Notes under the pieces: model-generated | The model's database searches: none | What the model saw: only the letters and a program-made list of their open reading frames with translations | What the model was told of the DNA's origin: nothing | Part shown: positions 37,119 to 44,102 of the stretch, in pieces | Layout: the number at the start of each line of letters is the position of its first letter | Position numbering within the stretch: position 1 is the first letter of the stretch | Source of the DNA: Croceicoccus mobilis | Lineage (GTDB): Bacteria; Pseudomonadota; Alphaproteobacteria; Sphingomonadales; Sphingomonadaceae | DNA: 64,000 bases | Direction of reading: 5' to 3' | NCBI RefSeq assembly: GCF_001661965.1 | Contig: NZ_LYWZ01000028.1 | Span: 226,414 to 290,413 of the forward strand | Translations under genes and position numbers: made by a program

Positions 37119-38054
37119 ATGACCGTCCTTCTGGCCACCAACAGGCGCGACGTGACTACGGATTTCATAGCCCTTGAGCTTGAGCGTAGGGCCGTGGTGT
37201 TCCACAGGCTCAACACTGAGGACATGCTTGAATACCGCGTCTTACTGCCGAACGGTGATCCATCCTGTATGCGCCTCGTCAATCGAACACGCGAACTTGA
37301 ACTCAGCGAGGTGACCGGCGCCTATTACCGCCGCCCCCTTCCGCCGGAAATCCCCCATAATGCGCCGTCAACCGCTGCCTATATGCAGGCGGAATGGTCA
37401 GCCATACTAAGGAGCGTGTGGAACGCGCTCGAAGGGCGGTGGCTCAATTGTCCCTTTGCGATACTGCGAGCTGAGGACAAACCAAGACAGCTTGCCGTTG
37501 CACGCGCGGAAGGGCTGCAGGTTCCGCGGACTCTGATTACAAACGATGCTGAGCATGCGAAGAACTTCTTGGCGGACGGTGCAATCGTGGCGAAGCCGCT
37601 ACGCCATGCACTCATCGAAGACGGGGGCGCCGGCAAAGTCGTTTTCACCTCGCGAATCGAACAGGACAACGGGCTGACTGGAATCGAAAGCGCACCGGTG
37701 ATCCTGCAGAGTGAGGTACCCAAGCGTGCGGATGTGCGCGTTATAGTCGTCGACGACCAAGTGTTCGCGACCATGATCGAATCGCAGGCGCACGAAGAAA
37801 CAAGTGTCGACTGGCGCAAGGGCGTGCGGACGGACTTGGAGCATCGCGCTTTCACTCTGCCTCACGAGGTCGAAAAGGCCTGCGTCGCAGTTACGCGTTC
37901 TCTCGATCTGCGGTACTCTGCGATTGATCTCGTCGAAGATCCTGACGGCACTTTCTGGTTCCTCGAGGCTAATCCAAACGGCCAATGGGCTTGGATTGAG
38001 CAACGCACCGGCGCTCGGATCGCAGAAGCTATCGTTTCGGGCCTGGTACGATGA
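37119..38054 (+). CDS. ATP-grasp ligase of the MvdC/MvdD (graspetide maturase) family
   Basis: A 311-residue protein. The N-terminal pre-ATP-grasp region (VLLATNRRDVTTDFIALELERRAVVFHRLNTEDM) is typical of peptide-maturing grasp ligases. ATP-binding elements include the IVAKPLRHALIEDGGAGKVVFTSRI stretch, RADVRVIVVDDQVFA, and YSAIDLVEDPDGTFWFLEANPNGQW. The last carries the Mg2+-binding Asp, Glu and Asn, and is followed by WIEQRTGARIAEAI, the family ending. It would activate Asp/Glu side chains of the precursor as acyl phosphates and join them to Thr hydroxyls. It starts ten bases after the precursor, and its stop overlaps the next gene by ATGA. RimK-type amino-acid ligation is the alternative reading. 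Confidence 0.88.
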   Translation: MTVLLATNRRDVTTDFIALELERRAVVFHRLNTEDMLEYRVLLPNGDPSCMRLVNRTRELELSEVTGAYYRRPLPPEIPHNAPSTAAYMQAEWSAILRSVWNALEGRWLNCPFAILRAEDKPRQLAVARAEGLQVPRTLITNDAEHAKNFLADGAIVAKPLRHALIEDGGAGKVVFTSRIEQDNGLTGIESAPVILQSEVPKRADVRVIVVDDQVFATMIESQAHEETSVDWRKGVRTDLEHRAFTLPHEVEKACVAVTRSLDLRYSAIDLVEDPDGTFWFLEANPNGQWAWIEQRTGARIAEAIVSGLVR

Positions 38055-38878
38055 ATCTCCGCGACTTCCTGTTCCCCTATGCCGAGCCTCTGTCGGACGC
38101 TGAGAACAAAGCACAGAACGAAGGCCTCGCCAACGATATCGCCGCCATCGAGTCTGCCAAGTTCAACAACGATCCCGCCCGCGCGCTTGCGGAGGCCCAA
38201 CGCGTGGCCGATGCCGAGACCGCTAGGGTCCGCACTGCTGAAACAAAGGCTACGACCTATCTCGCCGTTCTCGCGGCGCTGGTCCCTCTTATCATCGCGT
38301 TCCAGGCGGCGACTTGGGAGGAACGAGCTGGTCCGGCCCCGACTTGGTTGAAACTGCTCGTCCTGAGCGTGGCCACGATCTACTTGGCGGCTGCGGGATA
38401 CCACGCGTTCCGAACATTGCAGGTTTCGGGCTTCGAGCGGGTCGTGGAAGGAGAGATCGCGGCTGCTTGGAGCACGCGTCAACCGCTCCGCAGGCTGACA
38501 CGCAGCACACTGCTCGCTTCCCGCCGGTCGAGAAACGCAGTCAACCGGAAGGTCACCTGCATCAAGGTTACCCACGAACATCTCATCCGCGCATTCGCGG
38601 CGTTCGTGCTCCTGCTCGCGCTCGACCCAATCTTCTATGCAGTTGATTGGACGATTGACGATGTCGACGGGTCGCTCAAAGATACTCCGACGGCCGCAGC
38701 AACAATTGCTGCCGAAGCCACCGGAGAGGTCTCTGGTGAAAGTAGAGAAGCGTTGCCGGAAGACGACCATCCGGTGGTCGGCTCTTCGGACACGTCTTCC
38801 ACTGGGCCTCCTGAGGCACCGCTAGCACAACCGGACTCAGATGCCGGCGGACCTCCAAGGGGCGTTCGAAAGGACTGA
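38051..38878 (+). CDS. Membrane protein of the graspetide cluster, function unknown
   Basis: A 275-residue protein. An N-terminal coiled-coil-like helix (about residues 15-65, rich in Ala, Glu and Arg) is followed by three hydrophobic segments (about 68-86, 97-116 and 178-200) and an acidic, Pro/Ser/Thr-rich tail. There is no ATPase, protease or transporter signature. Its four-base overlap with the ligase stop shows tight coupling to the cluster. Export, anchoring of the maturation enzyme, or self-protection are possible roles, none supported by a motif. I do not recognise a family. Confidence 0.7.
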   Translation: MNLRDFLFPYAEPLSDAENKAQNEGLANDIAAIESAKFNNDPARALAEAQRVADAETARVRTAETKATTYLAVLAALVPLIIAFQAATWEERAGPAPTWLKLLVLSVATIYLAAAGYHAFRTLQVSGFERVVEGEIAAAWSTRQPLRRLTRSTLLASRRSRNAVNRKVTCIKVTHEHLIRAFAAFVLLLALDPIFYAVDWTIDDVDGSLKDTPTAAATIAAEATGEVSGESREALPEDDHPVVGSSDTSSTGPPEAPLAQPDSDAGGPPRGVRKD

Positions 38879-39002
38879 ACGCAGTATTGATGGGTGAGGT
38901 GCTTCCGTCAGGCTGAGGCCCCGACATATGCTGTTAGGATCAGCCTCCTTCATCACGACCATTCCAAATTTGGGCGCAAAGGCGCCATCAAGTGCTAGAG
39001 CA

Positions 39003-39020
39003 GAGGGAGCTTTGCTCTTC
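39003..39020 (+). promoter_or_regulatory. Leader hairpin upstream of ardC
   Basis: GGGAGC-TTT-GCTCTT, with GAGC/GCTC pairing and two flanking G-U pairs, lies about 45 bases before the ardC start. A second hairpin-forming stretch (CCGGGGCATGCCCGTCCCGG) and the AGGAGAACTCCC ribosome site follow. It matches the other leader hairpins of the element. Confidence 0.4.
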
Positions 39021-39062
39021 CTGAACCGGGGCATGCCCGTCCCGGCGTTCAGGAGAACTCCC

Positions 39063-39992
39063 ATGACCAAGTCCCGCCGCACTGCCTCTGCTTCGCCAGC
39101 CCAGCGCATCACCGCCGCCATTATCGAAAAGCTCGAACAGGGCACTAAGCCCTGGGTCAAGCCATGGCGCGGTGTGCCGGTCTCCCGGCCCTTGCGCTCC
39201 TGCGGGACGCCCTATCGCGGCATGAACACCTTCTGGTTGTGGATGGTGGCCGATGGCTGCGGCTACGCATCGCCCTACTGGATGACCTATCGCCAATGTC
39301 AGGCGCTCGGGGGTCAGGTCCGCAAGGGCGAAAAGTCGACCATCGCAATCTTCTACAAGAGCTACACCAAGGAGGTTGAGAACGCCGAAGGCGAGGCCGA
39401 CACCGAGAACCGGCGCGTGCTCAAGGCCTATGCCGTGTTCAATGCCGATCAGTGCGATGGCCTCCCCACATTCTATCACCCCAAACCATTGGTTGCCGCG
39501 CTTGAGCCCGAAGGACGCGAAGAGCGGCTTGATACCTTTTTCGCCGAGATCGGCGCTGACCTGCGCCATCATGGCGCCCAGGCCTATTACGAGCCGCTGC
39601 GCGACCGCGTCACCATGCCGCCGGCCGAGCTATTCGAAGCTTATGACCACTATTACGCGACGCTCTCGCACGAGCTGTCGCACTGGACGGGGCATTCCTC
39701 GCGGCTCGACCGCGATCTCAAGAACCGCTTCGGAAGCGACGCCTATGCTGCCGAGGAACTGATCGCCGAACTTTCCTCGGCCATTCTCGGGGCAGAACTG
39801 GGTCTTCCCGTTACCCATCTCGACCATCACGCCAGCTACATCGCGTCCTGGCTCAAGATCCTCAAATCGGACGAGCGCGCGATCCTGACGGCTGCAGCAA
39901 AGGCCGAGGAAGCGGCAAGCCTGTTGCTCGAACTGGGTGGCCAGCAATCTAACGAAGGCGAGACCGACATCGATCTCGCTGATGCAGCCTGA
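39063..39992 (+). CDS. ardC: Antirestriction protein ArdC-like (ssDNA-binding plus zincin metallopeptidase)
   Basis: A 309-residue protein. The N-terminal ArdC/DUF1738 domain (ITAAIIEKLEQGTKPWVKPWRG...PYRGMNTFWLWM) binds single-stranded DNA. The C-terminal zincin-like domain has the metal motif YATLSHELSHWTGHSSRLDRD (HExxH type: HELSH). ArdC proteins enter recipient cells during conjugation and protect incoming DNA from restriction. The start behind AGGAGAACTCCC was preferred. The backbone continues downstream with small genes of unknown role. Confidence 0.9.
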   Translation: MTKSRRTASASPAQRITAAIIEKLEQGTKPWVKPWRGVPVSRPLRSCGTPYRGMNTFWLWMVADGCGYASPYWMTYRQCQALGGQVRKGEKSTIAIFYKSYTKEVENAEGEADTENRRVLKAYAVFNADQCDGLPTFYHPKPLVAALEPEGREERLDTFFAEIGADLRHHGAQAYYEPLRDRVTMPPAELFEAYDHYYATLSHELSHWTGHSSRLDRDLKNRFGSDAYAAEELIAELSSAILGAELGLPVTHLDHHASYIASWLKILKSDERAILTAAAKAEEAASLLLELGGQQSNEGETDIDLADAA

Positions 39993-40003
39993 GGAGCAGT
40001 GCG

Positions 40004-40444
40004 ATGGGACGTTCCGTCAGCTATCCAACCGGCTCCGTGGTTGCCTTTCGCCTGCTTGATGACGGCGAAGACGACGATGTCGACTGGGCCTACGAGTGCC
40101 TTGTCGACGAGGTCATCGATACCACAAAGGCGACCTTTCCTTCATTCGAGCGCTTCGAGGGATGGCGCGGCCGCGAGGACCGTATCCTCCTGCGCAACGC
40201 CTTCGCCGAATGCGGCATATCGACCTATTGCGGGCTCGCGGCGATCTGGCTCGCCGAACGCGATGATGCCCGGTACTGGGAGGCCGATTTCTACATCCCA
40301 CGAGCGGCGAGGGCACGGCACTGGCTCGACCAGGTGTCGGCAAGGTTCATCGAATTGTTCGGTGAGCTGCGCATGGTCGGTCGGTTCTCGAATGGCGAAG
40401 CGATCTTCGAGCGCTCCCGATCCACCTGTGACACCGGGGCCTGA
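40004..40444 (+). CDS. Conserved hypothetical protein of the conjugative element
   Basis: A 146-residue acidic protein starting MGRSVSYPTGSVVAFRLLDDGEDDDVDWAYECLVDEV, 11 bases after ardC. Features are a Trp-rich middle (EGWRGREDRILLRNAF) and a Cys-containing AECGISTYCGLAAIWLAER stretch. No membrane helix. Its close spacing to ardC implies co-transcription. I do not assign a family. Confidence 0.7.
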   Translation: MGRSVSYPTGSVVAFRLLDDGEDDDVDWAYECLVDEVIDTTKATFPSFERFEGWRGREDRILLRNAFAECGISTYCGLAAIWLAERDDARYWEADFYIPRAARARHWLDQVSARFIELFGELRMVGRFSNGEAIFERSRSTCDTGA

Positions 40445-40499
40445 TCCTGCCTCGTCCCAGTCCGCCGGGAGAGGCCCTTGGCCGGTCGGGGCGCGCCGC

Positions 40500-40551
40500 A
40501 ACCTGCGGCCCGTCGGCCCGTGTTGCCCGCGCCAGCCTAGGGCCGCAGGTT
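40500..40551. repeat. 12-bp perfect inverted repeat in the leader of the DUF2493 gene
   Basis: AACCTGCGGCCC at 40500 and GGGCCGCAGGTT ending at 40551 are exact reverse complements with a 28-base spacer. Such an arrangement would form a long hairpin in RNA or a bipartite protein site in DNA. It lies in the gap of about 220 bases before the next gene, which holds no coding frame of its own. Confidence 0.55.
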
Positions 40552-40614
40552 TCCCGCTGCGCGGTGCGTCACGCCCCTTCTCCCGGCCCTGATCGGGCTC
40601 CGGCGGACAGGGCC

Positions 40615-40630
40615 GAGGCAATGGTGCCTC
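40615..40630 (+). promoter_or_regulatory. Leader hairpin upstream of the DUF2493 gene
   Basis: GAGGCA-ATGG-TGCCTC forms a 6-bp stem and is followed by CTTTCCTT, about 33 bases before the start codon. Position and form match other leader hairpins on this element. Confidence 0.4.
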
Positions 40631-40662
40631 CTTTCCTTGTCCCCGCGATCAGGAGACACCCC

Positions 40663-41598
40663 ATGTACGACAGCTTCATCGACCAGTTGAGCGGCCTTGA
40701 CCTTTCAGGCCTCAGCATCAGGCCAGCTCCCTTCAACGAAACCGACTTTCCCTGCGAGGACGCGATCGAGCACACCCTCGCTGCAGTCTGGTCCGATCTT
40801 TTCGCGATGTTTTCCGACACGGCCCTGGAGGCCGATGCCGAGGACATTGCATGGGGCGTGGTCAATCTCTTTCACCGTGCCGCCAGCCGGAAGTCCGCTC
40901 AGCTTGACCGGGCGAGCGACGAGATCCGGGTCCTCCTCGCATCAGCCGATGGCTCCGAAGTGCATTCGAGCAATCTGGAAGAGCAGGTCGAGCGCGCGCA
41001 GGCTGCCGAAGCCAGCATGCTGGCCTTCGAACAGATGCGCGAGGCTGCGGCAGCACTCTATCGCGACGAGACCGGTTCCTCGTGGAAGCCCGTTTCCGGC
41101 TCGCGCACGAGCCATTCGCGCCACCTTACCTCGGCTGTGATCGATGCCCGCGATTTCCTCCGCGCGCGTGCCGAGAACCGGCGTCATGCCCTGATCCCGG
41201 AAGGAACTCCAATCGTCTTTGCCGGTGGTCGTCAGACCTTCGAGAGCGCCGAGGACGCGCGCGTTTATGCCGACAATATCTGGGCAACGCTGGACAAGGT
41301 TCGCGATGCGGTTCCCGATCTCTTCCTGGTCCATGGCGGCGACGGCAAGGGTGCCGATCGCCTGGCCGCCAGCTGGGCCGAACGCCGCGAAGTCCAGCAG
41401 CTGACTTATTCGCTCGATCGTCGTCTCGGTGCCCGCGCCGGGTTCAAGCGCAACGAGCAGATGCTTTCGCTGGGTCCGCGTTACGTCGTCGCCTTTCCGG
41501 GCAATGGTGTAACCGAACGGCTTGTCATCGATGCCAAGGCGCGCCGTATCACCGTCGTCGATCGTCGCGGCCTCTTGGGTACCTCTCCAGGGGCCTGA
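40663..41598 (+). CDS. DUF2493/SLOG-fold (YpsA-related) protein
   Basis: A 311-residue protein. The C-terminal third carries the SLOG-like core: IVFAGGRQTFESAEDARVYADNIWATLDKV, FLVHGGDGKGADRLAASWAERREV and RNEQMLSLGPRYVVAFPGNGVTERLV. These match the nucleotide-binding Rossmann-like DUF2493 domain of mobile-element proteins. The N-terminal part is helical and less conserved. SLOG proteins can bind or cleave nucleotide derivatives, but no role in conjugation is known to me. Start chosen behind AGGAGACACCCC. Confidence 0.82.
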   Translation: MYDSFIDQLSGLDLSGLSIRPAPFNETDFPCEDAIEHTLAAVWSDLFAMFSDTALEADAEDIAWGVVNLFHRAASRKSAQLDRASDEIRVLLASADGSEVHSSNLEEQVERAQAAEASMLAFEQMREAAAALYRDETGSSWKPVSGSRTSHSRHLTSAVIDARDFLRARAENRRHALIPEGTPIVFAGGRQTFESAEDARVYADNIWATLDKVRDAVPDLFLVHGGDGKGADRLAASWAERREVQQLTYSLDRRLGARAGFKRNEQMLSLGPRYVVAFPGNGVTERLVIDAKARRITVVDRRGLLGTSPGA

Positions 41599-41667
41599 GG
41601 GCCCTTCGTCATCCATATCTGAATTGCCTGGATGTGCATTCGGCGCCGACCCTACTATGGACCGGTC

Positions 41668-41937
41668 ATGCAACTTGACGATCTGCTGCAGCGCTACTTT
41701 GCCACCACCGACCTCTCCGGGGTTTCTCCCGACACCTTTGCAGCCGGCATTGAGCATTGCCGGGTCGATCTCGGCCTTGAGAAGGACCGGGGCAAGCGCT
41801 TTGCGCTGTGGTCGTTCCTGCACATGTTCGGGTCCGCCCCCGATCTCGATGTGGCGTTCGAAAGCGAGGAAGACCGGGAGGCAGCCCGCAACTTCATGGA
41901 TCTTCTGGCGGCATCGGAGGGCGATGGGGTAAGTTGA
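41668..41937 (+). CDS. Small hypothetical protein, 89 residues
   Basis: MQLDDLLQRYFATTDLSGVSPDTFAAGIEHCRVDLGLEKDRGKRFALWSFLHMFGSAPDLDVAFES... is an acidic all-helical protein with no membrane segment. The start 12 codons into the open frame follows a weak ACCGG site. Short proteins of this type occur beside DUF2493 genes on sphingomonad elements. Function unknown. Confidence 0.6.
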   Translation: MQLDDLLQRYFATTDLSGVSPDTFAAGIEHCRVDLGLEKDRGKRFALWSFLHMFGSAPDLDVAFESEEDREAARNFMDLLAASEGDGVS

Positions 41938-42103
41938 TTGCAGCTCGGTCTTGGCACCTTCAGACCCGCACCTGATACCCATCCGGCTTTCTTCGCGAAC
42001 AGTCCTGAACCAGGTCAGCTGAGGAGCCGCAACCCGTTCCTTTCCGGCCGTGTTGGCAGCTGCGCTGCCTGCCCGCACCACCCGTCATGAACAGGTTTCC
42101 CTT

Positions 42104-42179
42104 GGAGCTTTGCTCCTGCGGTGCAGTCCTCCCATGCCCTGCTTCTTTCAGATGTTCGCAAGCCGGAGATGGTCTCCGG
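42104..42179 (+). promoter_or_regulatory. Two leader hairpins upstream of ssb
   Basis: The first is GGAGC-TTT-GCTCC (42104-42116), the clearest copy of the element's leader hairpin. The second is CCGGAGA-TGG-TCTCCGG (42163-42179), a perfect 7-bp stem followed by TTTGAGG, 26 bases before the ssb start. The second could act as an attenuator or an SSB-binding fold. No other gene lies in the 267 bases before ssb. Confidence 0.45.
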
Positions 42180-42204
42180 TTTGAGGAACTGAAGGAATAC
42201 AACC

Positions 42205-42603
42205 ATGACCAATATCGCAATCCTCACCGGCCGCATCGCTCGCGATCCCGACACCCGCGAGACCAAGGGCGGCACCAATGTCACCGGGATCACCGTCGTC
42301 ACCGATCGCCCTGCGCGCGACAAGGACGGCAAGACCTACAAGGACGAGAACGGCTACACCGCCAAGGAAAGCGAGTTCCACCGCGTGACCTGCTTCAACG
42401 GCCTCGCCAAGACCGTCGGCCAGTACTGCTCCAAGGGCCAACTGGTATCGGTCCAGGGCCGCATCCACTACACCCAGTGGGAGGACAAGGACGGCGTCAC
42501 GCGCTACGGCACCGAGATCCTCGCCGACAAGGTCGACTTCCTCTCCCGCGGTAACGGCTCGAGTGACGACAACGACAACACCGACGCTCCCGAGATCGAC
42601 TGA
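42205..42603 (+). CDS. ssb: Single-stranded DNA-binding protein
   Basis: A 132-residue OB-fold SSB: MTNIAILTGRIARDPDTRET, then FHRVTCFNGLAKTVGQYCSKGQLVSVQGRIHYTQWEDKDGVTRYGTEILADKVDFL. It lacks the long Gln/Gly linker of chromosomal SSB and ends in a short acidic tail (DDNDNTDAPEID) without the usual DIPF tip. It probably coats transferred single strands in the recipient. It is followed by a strong terminator. Confidence 0.93.
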   Translation: MTNIAILTGRIARDPDTRETKGGTNVTGITVVTDRPARDKDGKTYKDENGYTAKESEFHRVTCFNGLAKTVGQYCSKGQLVSVQGRIHYTQWEDKDGVTRYGTEILADKVDFLSRGNGSSDDNDNTDAPEID

Positions 42604-42627
42604 ACTCTCCCGTCGGCCTCCCTCCTG

Positions 42628-42659
42628 AAGGGGTCCTGTCCTACCGGACAGGGCCCCTT
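42628..42659. terminator. Strong intrinsic terminator between convergent ssb and the small minus-strand gene
   Basis: A 14-bp stem (AAGGGGTCCTGTCC / GGACAGGGCCCCTT, one T-G pair) with loop TACC, followed by CTTG. Symmetry and position suggest it serves both strands. Confidence 0.8.
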
Positions 42660-42669
42660 CTTGCTGTTC

Positions 42670-42936
42670 CTACTCTCCCGATGACTGTTCGGTGCGAGAA
42701 GATGAGCGAGCCGGTGGAAGCAGCCTCTGCAGAGACGCCTCTTCGCCCAGCTTTCCAAGCTCTCCGGCAACTCTTGCGAGCGCCTTCTTCGAGAAGGTCT
42801 CAAGTCCCGTGCCTAGGATGATGCGGCCCAGTTCAAGGGCGGCTTGCTCCTCAAGTTGCTTCTGGCGCTCGGCGAGTGCCAGTCGGTCGGCTTCGAGTTT
42901 CCGGAGTGCTGCGACAGCGCTTCGTTTGGTTGGCAT
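42670..42936 (-). CDS. Small helical conjugation-associated protein (Ti TraD/TraC-like)
   Basis: An 88-residue coiled-coil-like protein: MPTKRSAVAALRKLEADRLALAERQKQLEEQAALELGRIILGTGLETFSKKALARVAGELGKLGEEASLQRLL. The heptad pattern in residues 8-40 and the 'GLETFSKKALARV..LGKLG' motif recall small proteins beside relaxase genes in agrobacterial and sphingomonad transfer regions. It is on the strand opposite its neighbours, and its ribosome site is AAAGGAA. The exact role is uncertain. Confidence 0.65.
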   Translation of the reverse strand: MPTKRSAVAALRKLEADRLALAERQKQLEEQAALELGRIILGTGLETFSKKALARVAGELGKLGEEASLQRLLPPARSSSRTEQSSGE

Positions 42937-43088
42937 CGGGGTTCCTTTCCTGCACCCCTCGGTGGATCCTCCCATCGATCAACATGCACCCGGGCACAGC
43001 CTGTAGGAAAGTCCAATCGCGCAGGTCGTCCCTTGCACTACGTAATGGAGCGGGGGAGGGGGCTGGCTCACCGAATTCCAAGGGTGAT

Positions 43089-43232
43089 GGGCATGGGGCC
43101 GGCGCGTCAAGGACGGCGGGGCCCCACCATTTTGCCTCCCCTGCGCTTTGCTCTGGTCCGACAAAATCGTTGCCCCCACCGCCGCTTCGCGGTCGCCCTC
43201 GGGGCGATCCCTGACCCGCCGGCCCCATGCCC
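43089..43232. repeat. Long inverted repeat (20 of 21 bases) bounding a 144-bp GC-rich unit
   Basis: The outer arms at 43089-43109 and 43212-43232 begin GGGCATGGGGCCGGCG... and pair with a single mismatch. Between them lie further short inverted repeats (for example CGCCGCTTCGCGG) and an AT-richer core (CCATTTTGCC, ACAAAATCG). It could be a non-autonomous transposon-like unit, a transfer-origin region or a structured regulatory element. The remainder of the 340-base gap has no coding frame. Confidence 0.6.
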
Positions 43233-43244
43233 CTCCGCCTGTTT

Positions 43245-43264
43245 CCTGTCGTCTCAGCGACAGG
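43245..43264 (+). promoter_or_regulatory. Leader hairpin abutting a ribosome binding site
   Basis: CCTGTCG-TCTCAG-CGACAGG is a perfect 7-bp stem followed by TTTCAGGAGGATATC and the ATG of the next gene. The hairpin ends only four bases before the Shine-Dalgarno sequence, so its folding could control translation. Confidence 0.45.
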
Positions 43265-43279
43265 TTTCAGGAGGATATC

Positions 43280-43501
43280 ATGACTACAGTCAGCACCTTG
43301 GACATGAACGCGCACAGCTATTTCGAAGCGCTTGCAGTTGCCGAAAGGCGCGCCCAGCACAGTTTCTTCGACCAGCACGTGGTGGAAGATGAAGACCTGG
43401 GCTATTTCGCCCTGGACGAGGGTGACTACAACGCACTGCCTGCGCACCTCGCCAGCCGCGTGGTGCACACGGTCCATGGGGCCATGCTGGACGAATACTG
43501 A
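43280..43501 (+). CDS. Small acidic hypothetical protein, 73 residues
   Basis: MTTVSTLDMNAHSYFEALAVAERRAQHSFFDQHVVEDEDLGYFALDEGDYNALPAHLASRVVHTVHGAMLDEY. It has a very good ribosome site (CAGGAGGATATC) and a strong terminator, so it is a well-bounded gene. Acidic, aromatic-rich, no membrane helix. Possibly a DNA mimic given its charge and the antirestriction context, but that is only a guess. Confidence 0.65.
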   Translation: MTTVSTLDMNAHSYFEALAVAERRAQHSFFDQHVVEDEDLGYFALDEGDYNALPAHLASRVVHTVHGAMLDEY

Positions 43502-43512
43502 CGACCATACGA

Positions 43513-43547
43513 GGGCAGGAGCCGGTGACGGTTCCTGCCCTTTTTTC
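43513..43547 (+). terminator. Strong intrinsic terminator after the 73-residue gene
   Basis: A 13-bp stem AGGGCAGGAGCCG / CGGTTCCTGCCCT (one G-U pair) with tetraloop GTGA, followed by six T. Confidence 0.85.
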
Positions 43548-43891
43548 GTGTTTGCTTTTCCTGGAGCGGGTCGAAAAGCGGAGCGGAGCGGGGCTGGGGT
43601 CGCGCTCGGTCCCGCCCCGCCTTCGGCGGTGCTCCTGCGGGCGCGGCCATTTTTGTTCTGGGCCCCGCGCGCACTCCCGAGCGGCAGCGGGCCGGACCGG
43701 CGCGGTGACGCGGGAACCGACAGGCCCCGGTCCCGGGCACCGCACGCGCTCCTTTGCCGCAGCCTTTGCGGGGGTGCGGACCTTGTGCGTGGTATTCATT
43801 CAAACGCAGATCAGGCTCAATAACGGTCGCGAACTGGATGCTCGCGCCTCCGAGGGCTCAGTTGGAAAATGCCTTCGAGAAAGGAGCGACC
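43548..43891. other. GC-rich gene-free stretch before the inserted module
   Basis: About 340 bases with very high GC content, GAGCG tandem motifs and GCGGGGC/GCCCCGC inverted segments near 43583-43620. Open frames crossing it look like by-products of base composition. No RNA gene was recognised. Confidence 0.45.
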
Positions 43892-44029
43892 ATGATCACT
43901 GGATCTCGCCGCGCAATGGGGAACAGAATTGGCACACCGTACGCAGTAGCACTGCTGTGTTTTGGGAAAAAGTGCAATAAAATCAGTGCGCGAAACGCTC
44001 AAGGTGCTCGGCAGAGAGGGCGCTGTTGA
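43892..44029 (+). pseudogene. Possible small gene split by the recombinase module
   Basis: A frame beginning MITGSRRAMGNRIGTPYA behind a good ribosome site (GAAAGGAGCGACC) runs through the left 15-bp boundary repeat and then into unrelated sequence. Joined at the right copy of that repeat (51820-51834), the same frame would continue open for 44 more codons to a stop at 51966-51968, giving about 62 codons. This suggests that the module entered a small gene, but the product is unrecognised and the frame could be open by chance. Confidence 0.3.
43932..43955 (+). repeat. Left boundary repeat of the tandem-recombinase module (candidate attachment site)
   Basis: GCACACCGTACGCAG (43932-43946) recurs in direct orientation at 51820. 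It overlaps an inverted pair GCAGT-AGC-ACTGC (43943-43955), the form expected of a tyrosine-recombinase core site. Confidence 0.55.
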
Positions 44030-44102
44030 ATGCCGCCCGGTCCCCGCAAATGACAGAATTTTCAAGGGTTCTGGGGGCAGCTTGCATGAGGGCGAATGCC
44101 AT

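Noticed and set aside
43548..43823. Long GC-rich open frames on both strands
   Set aside because: They run through terminator and low-complexity sequence, lack ribosome sites and have Arg/Pro/Gly-rich products typical of non-coding high-GC DNA.
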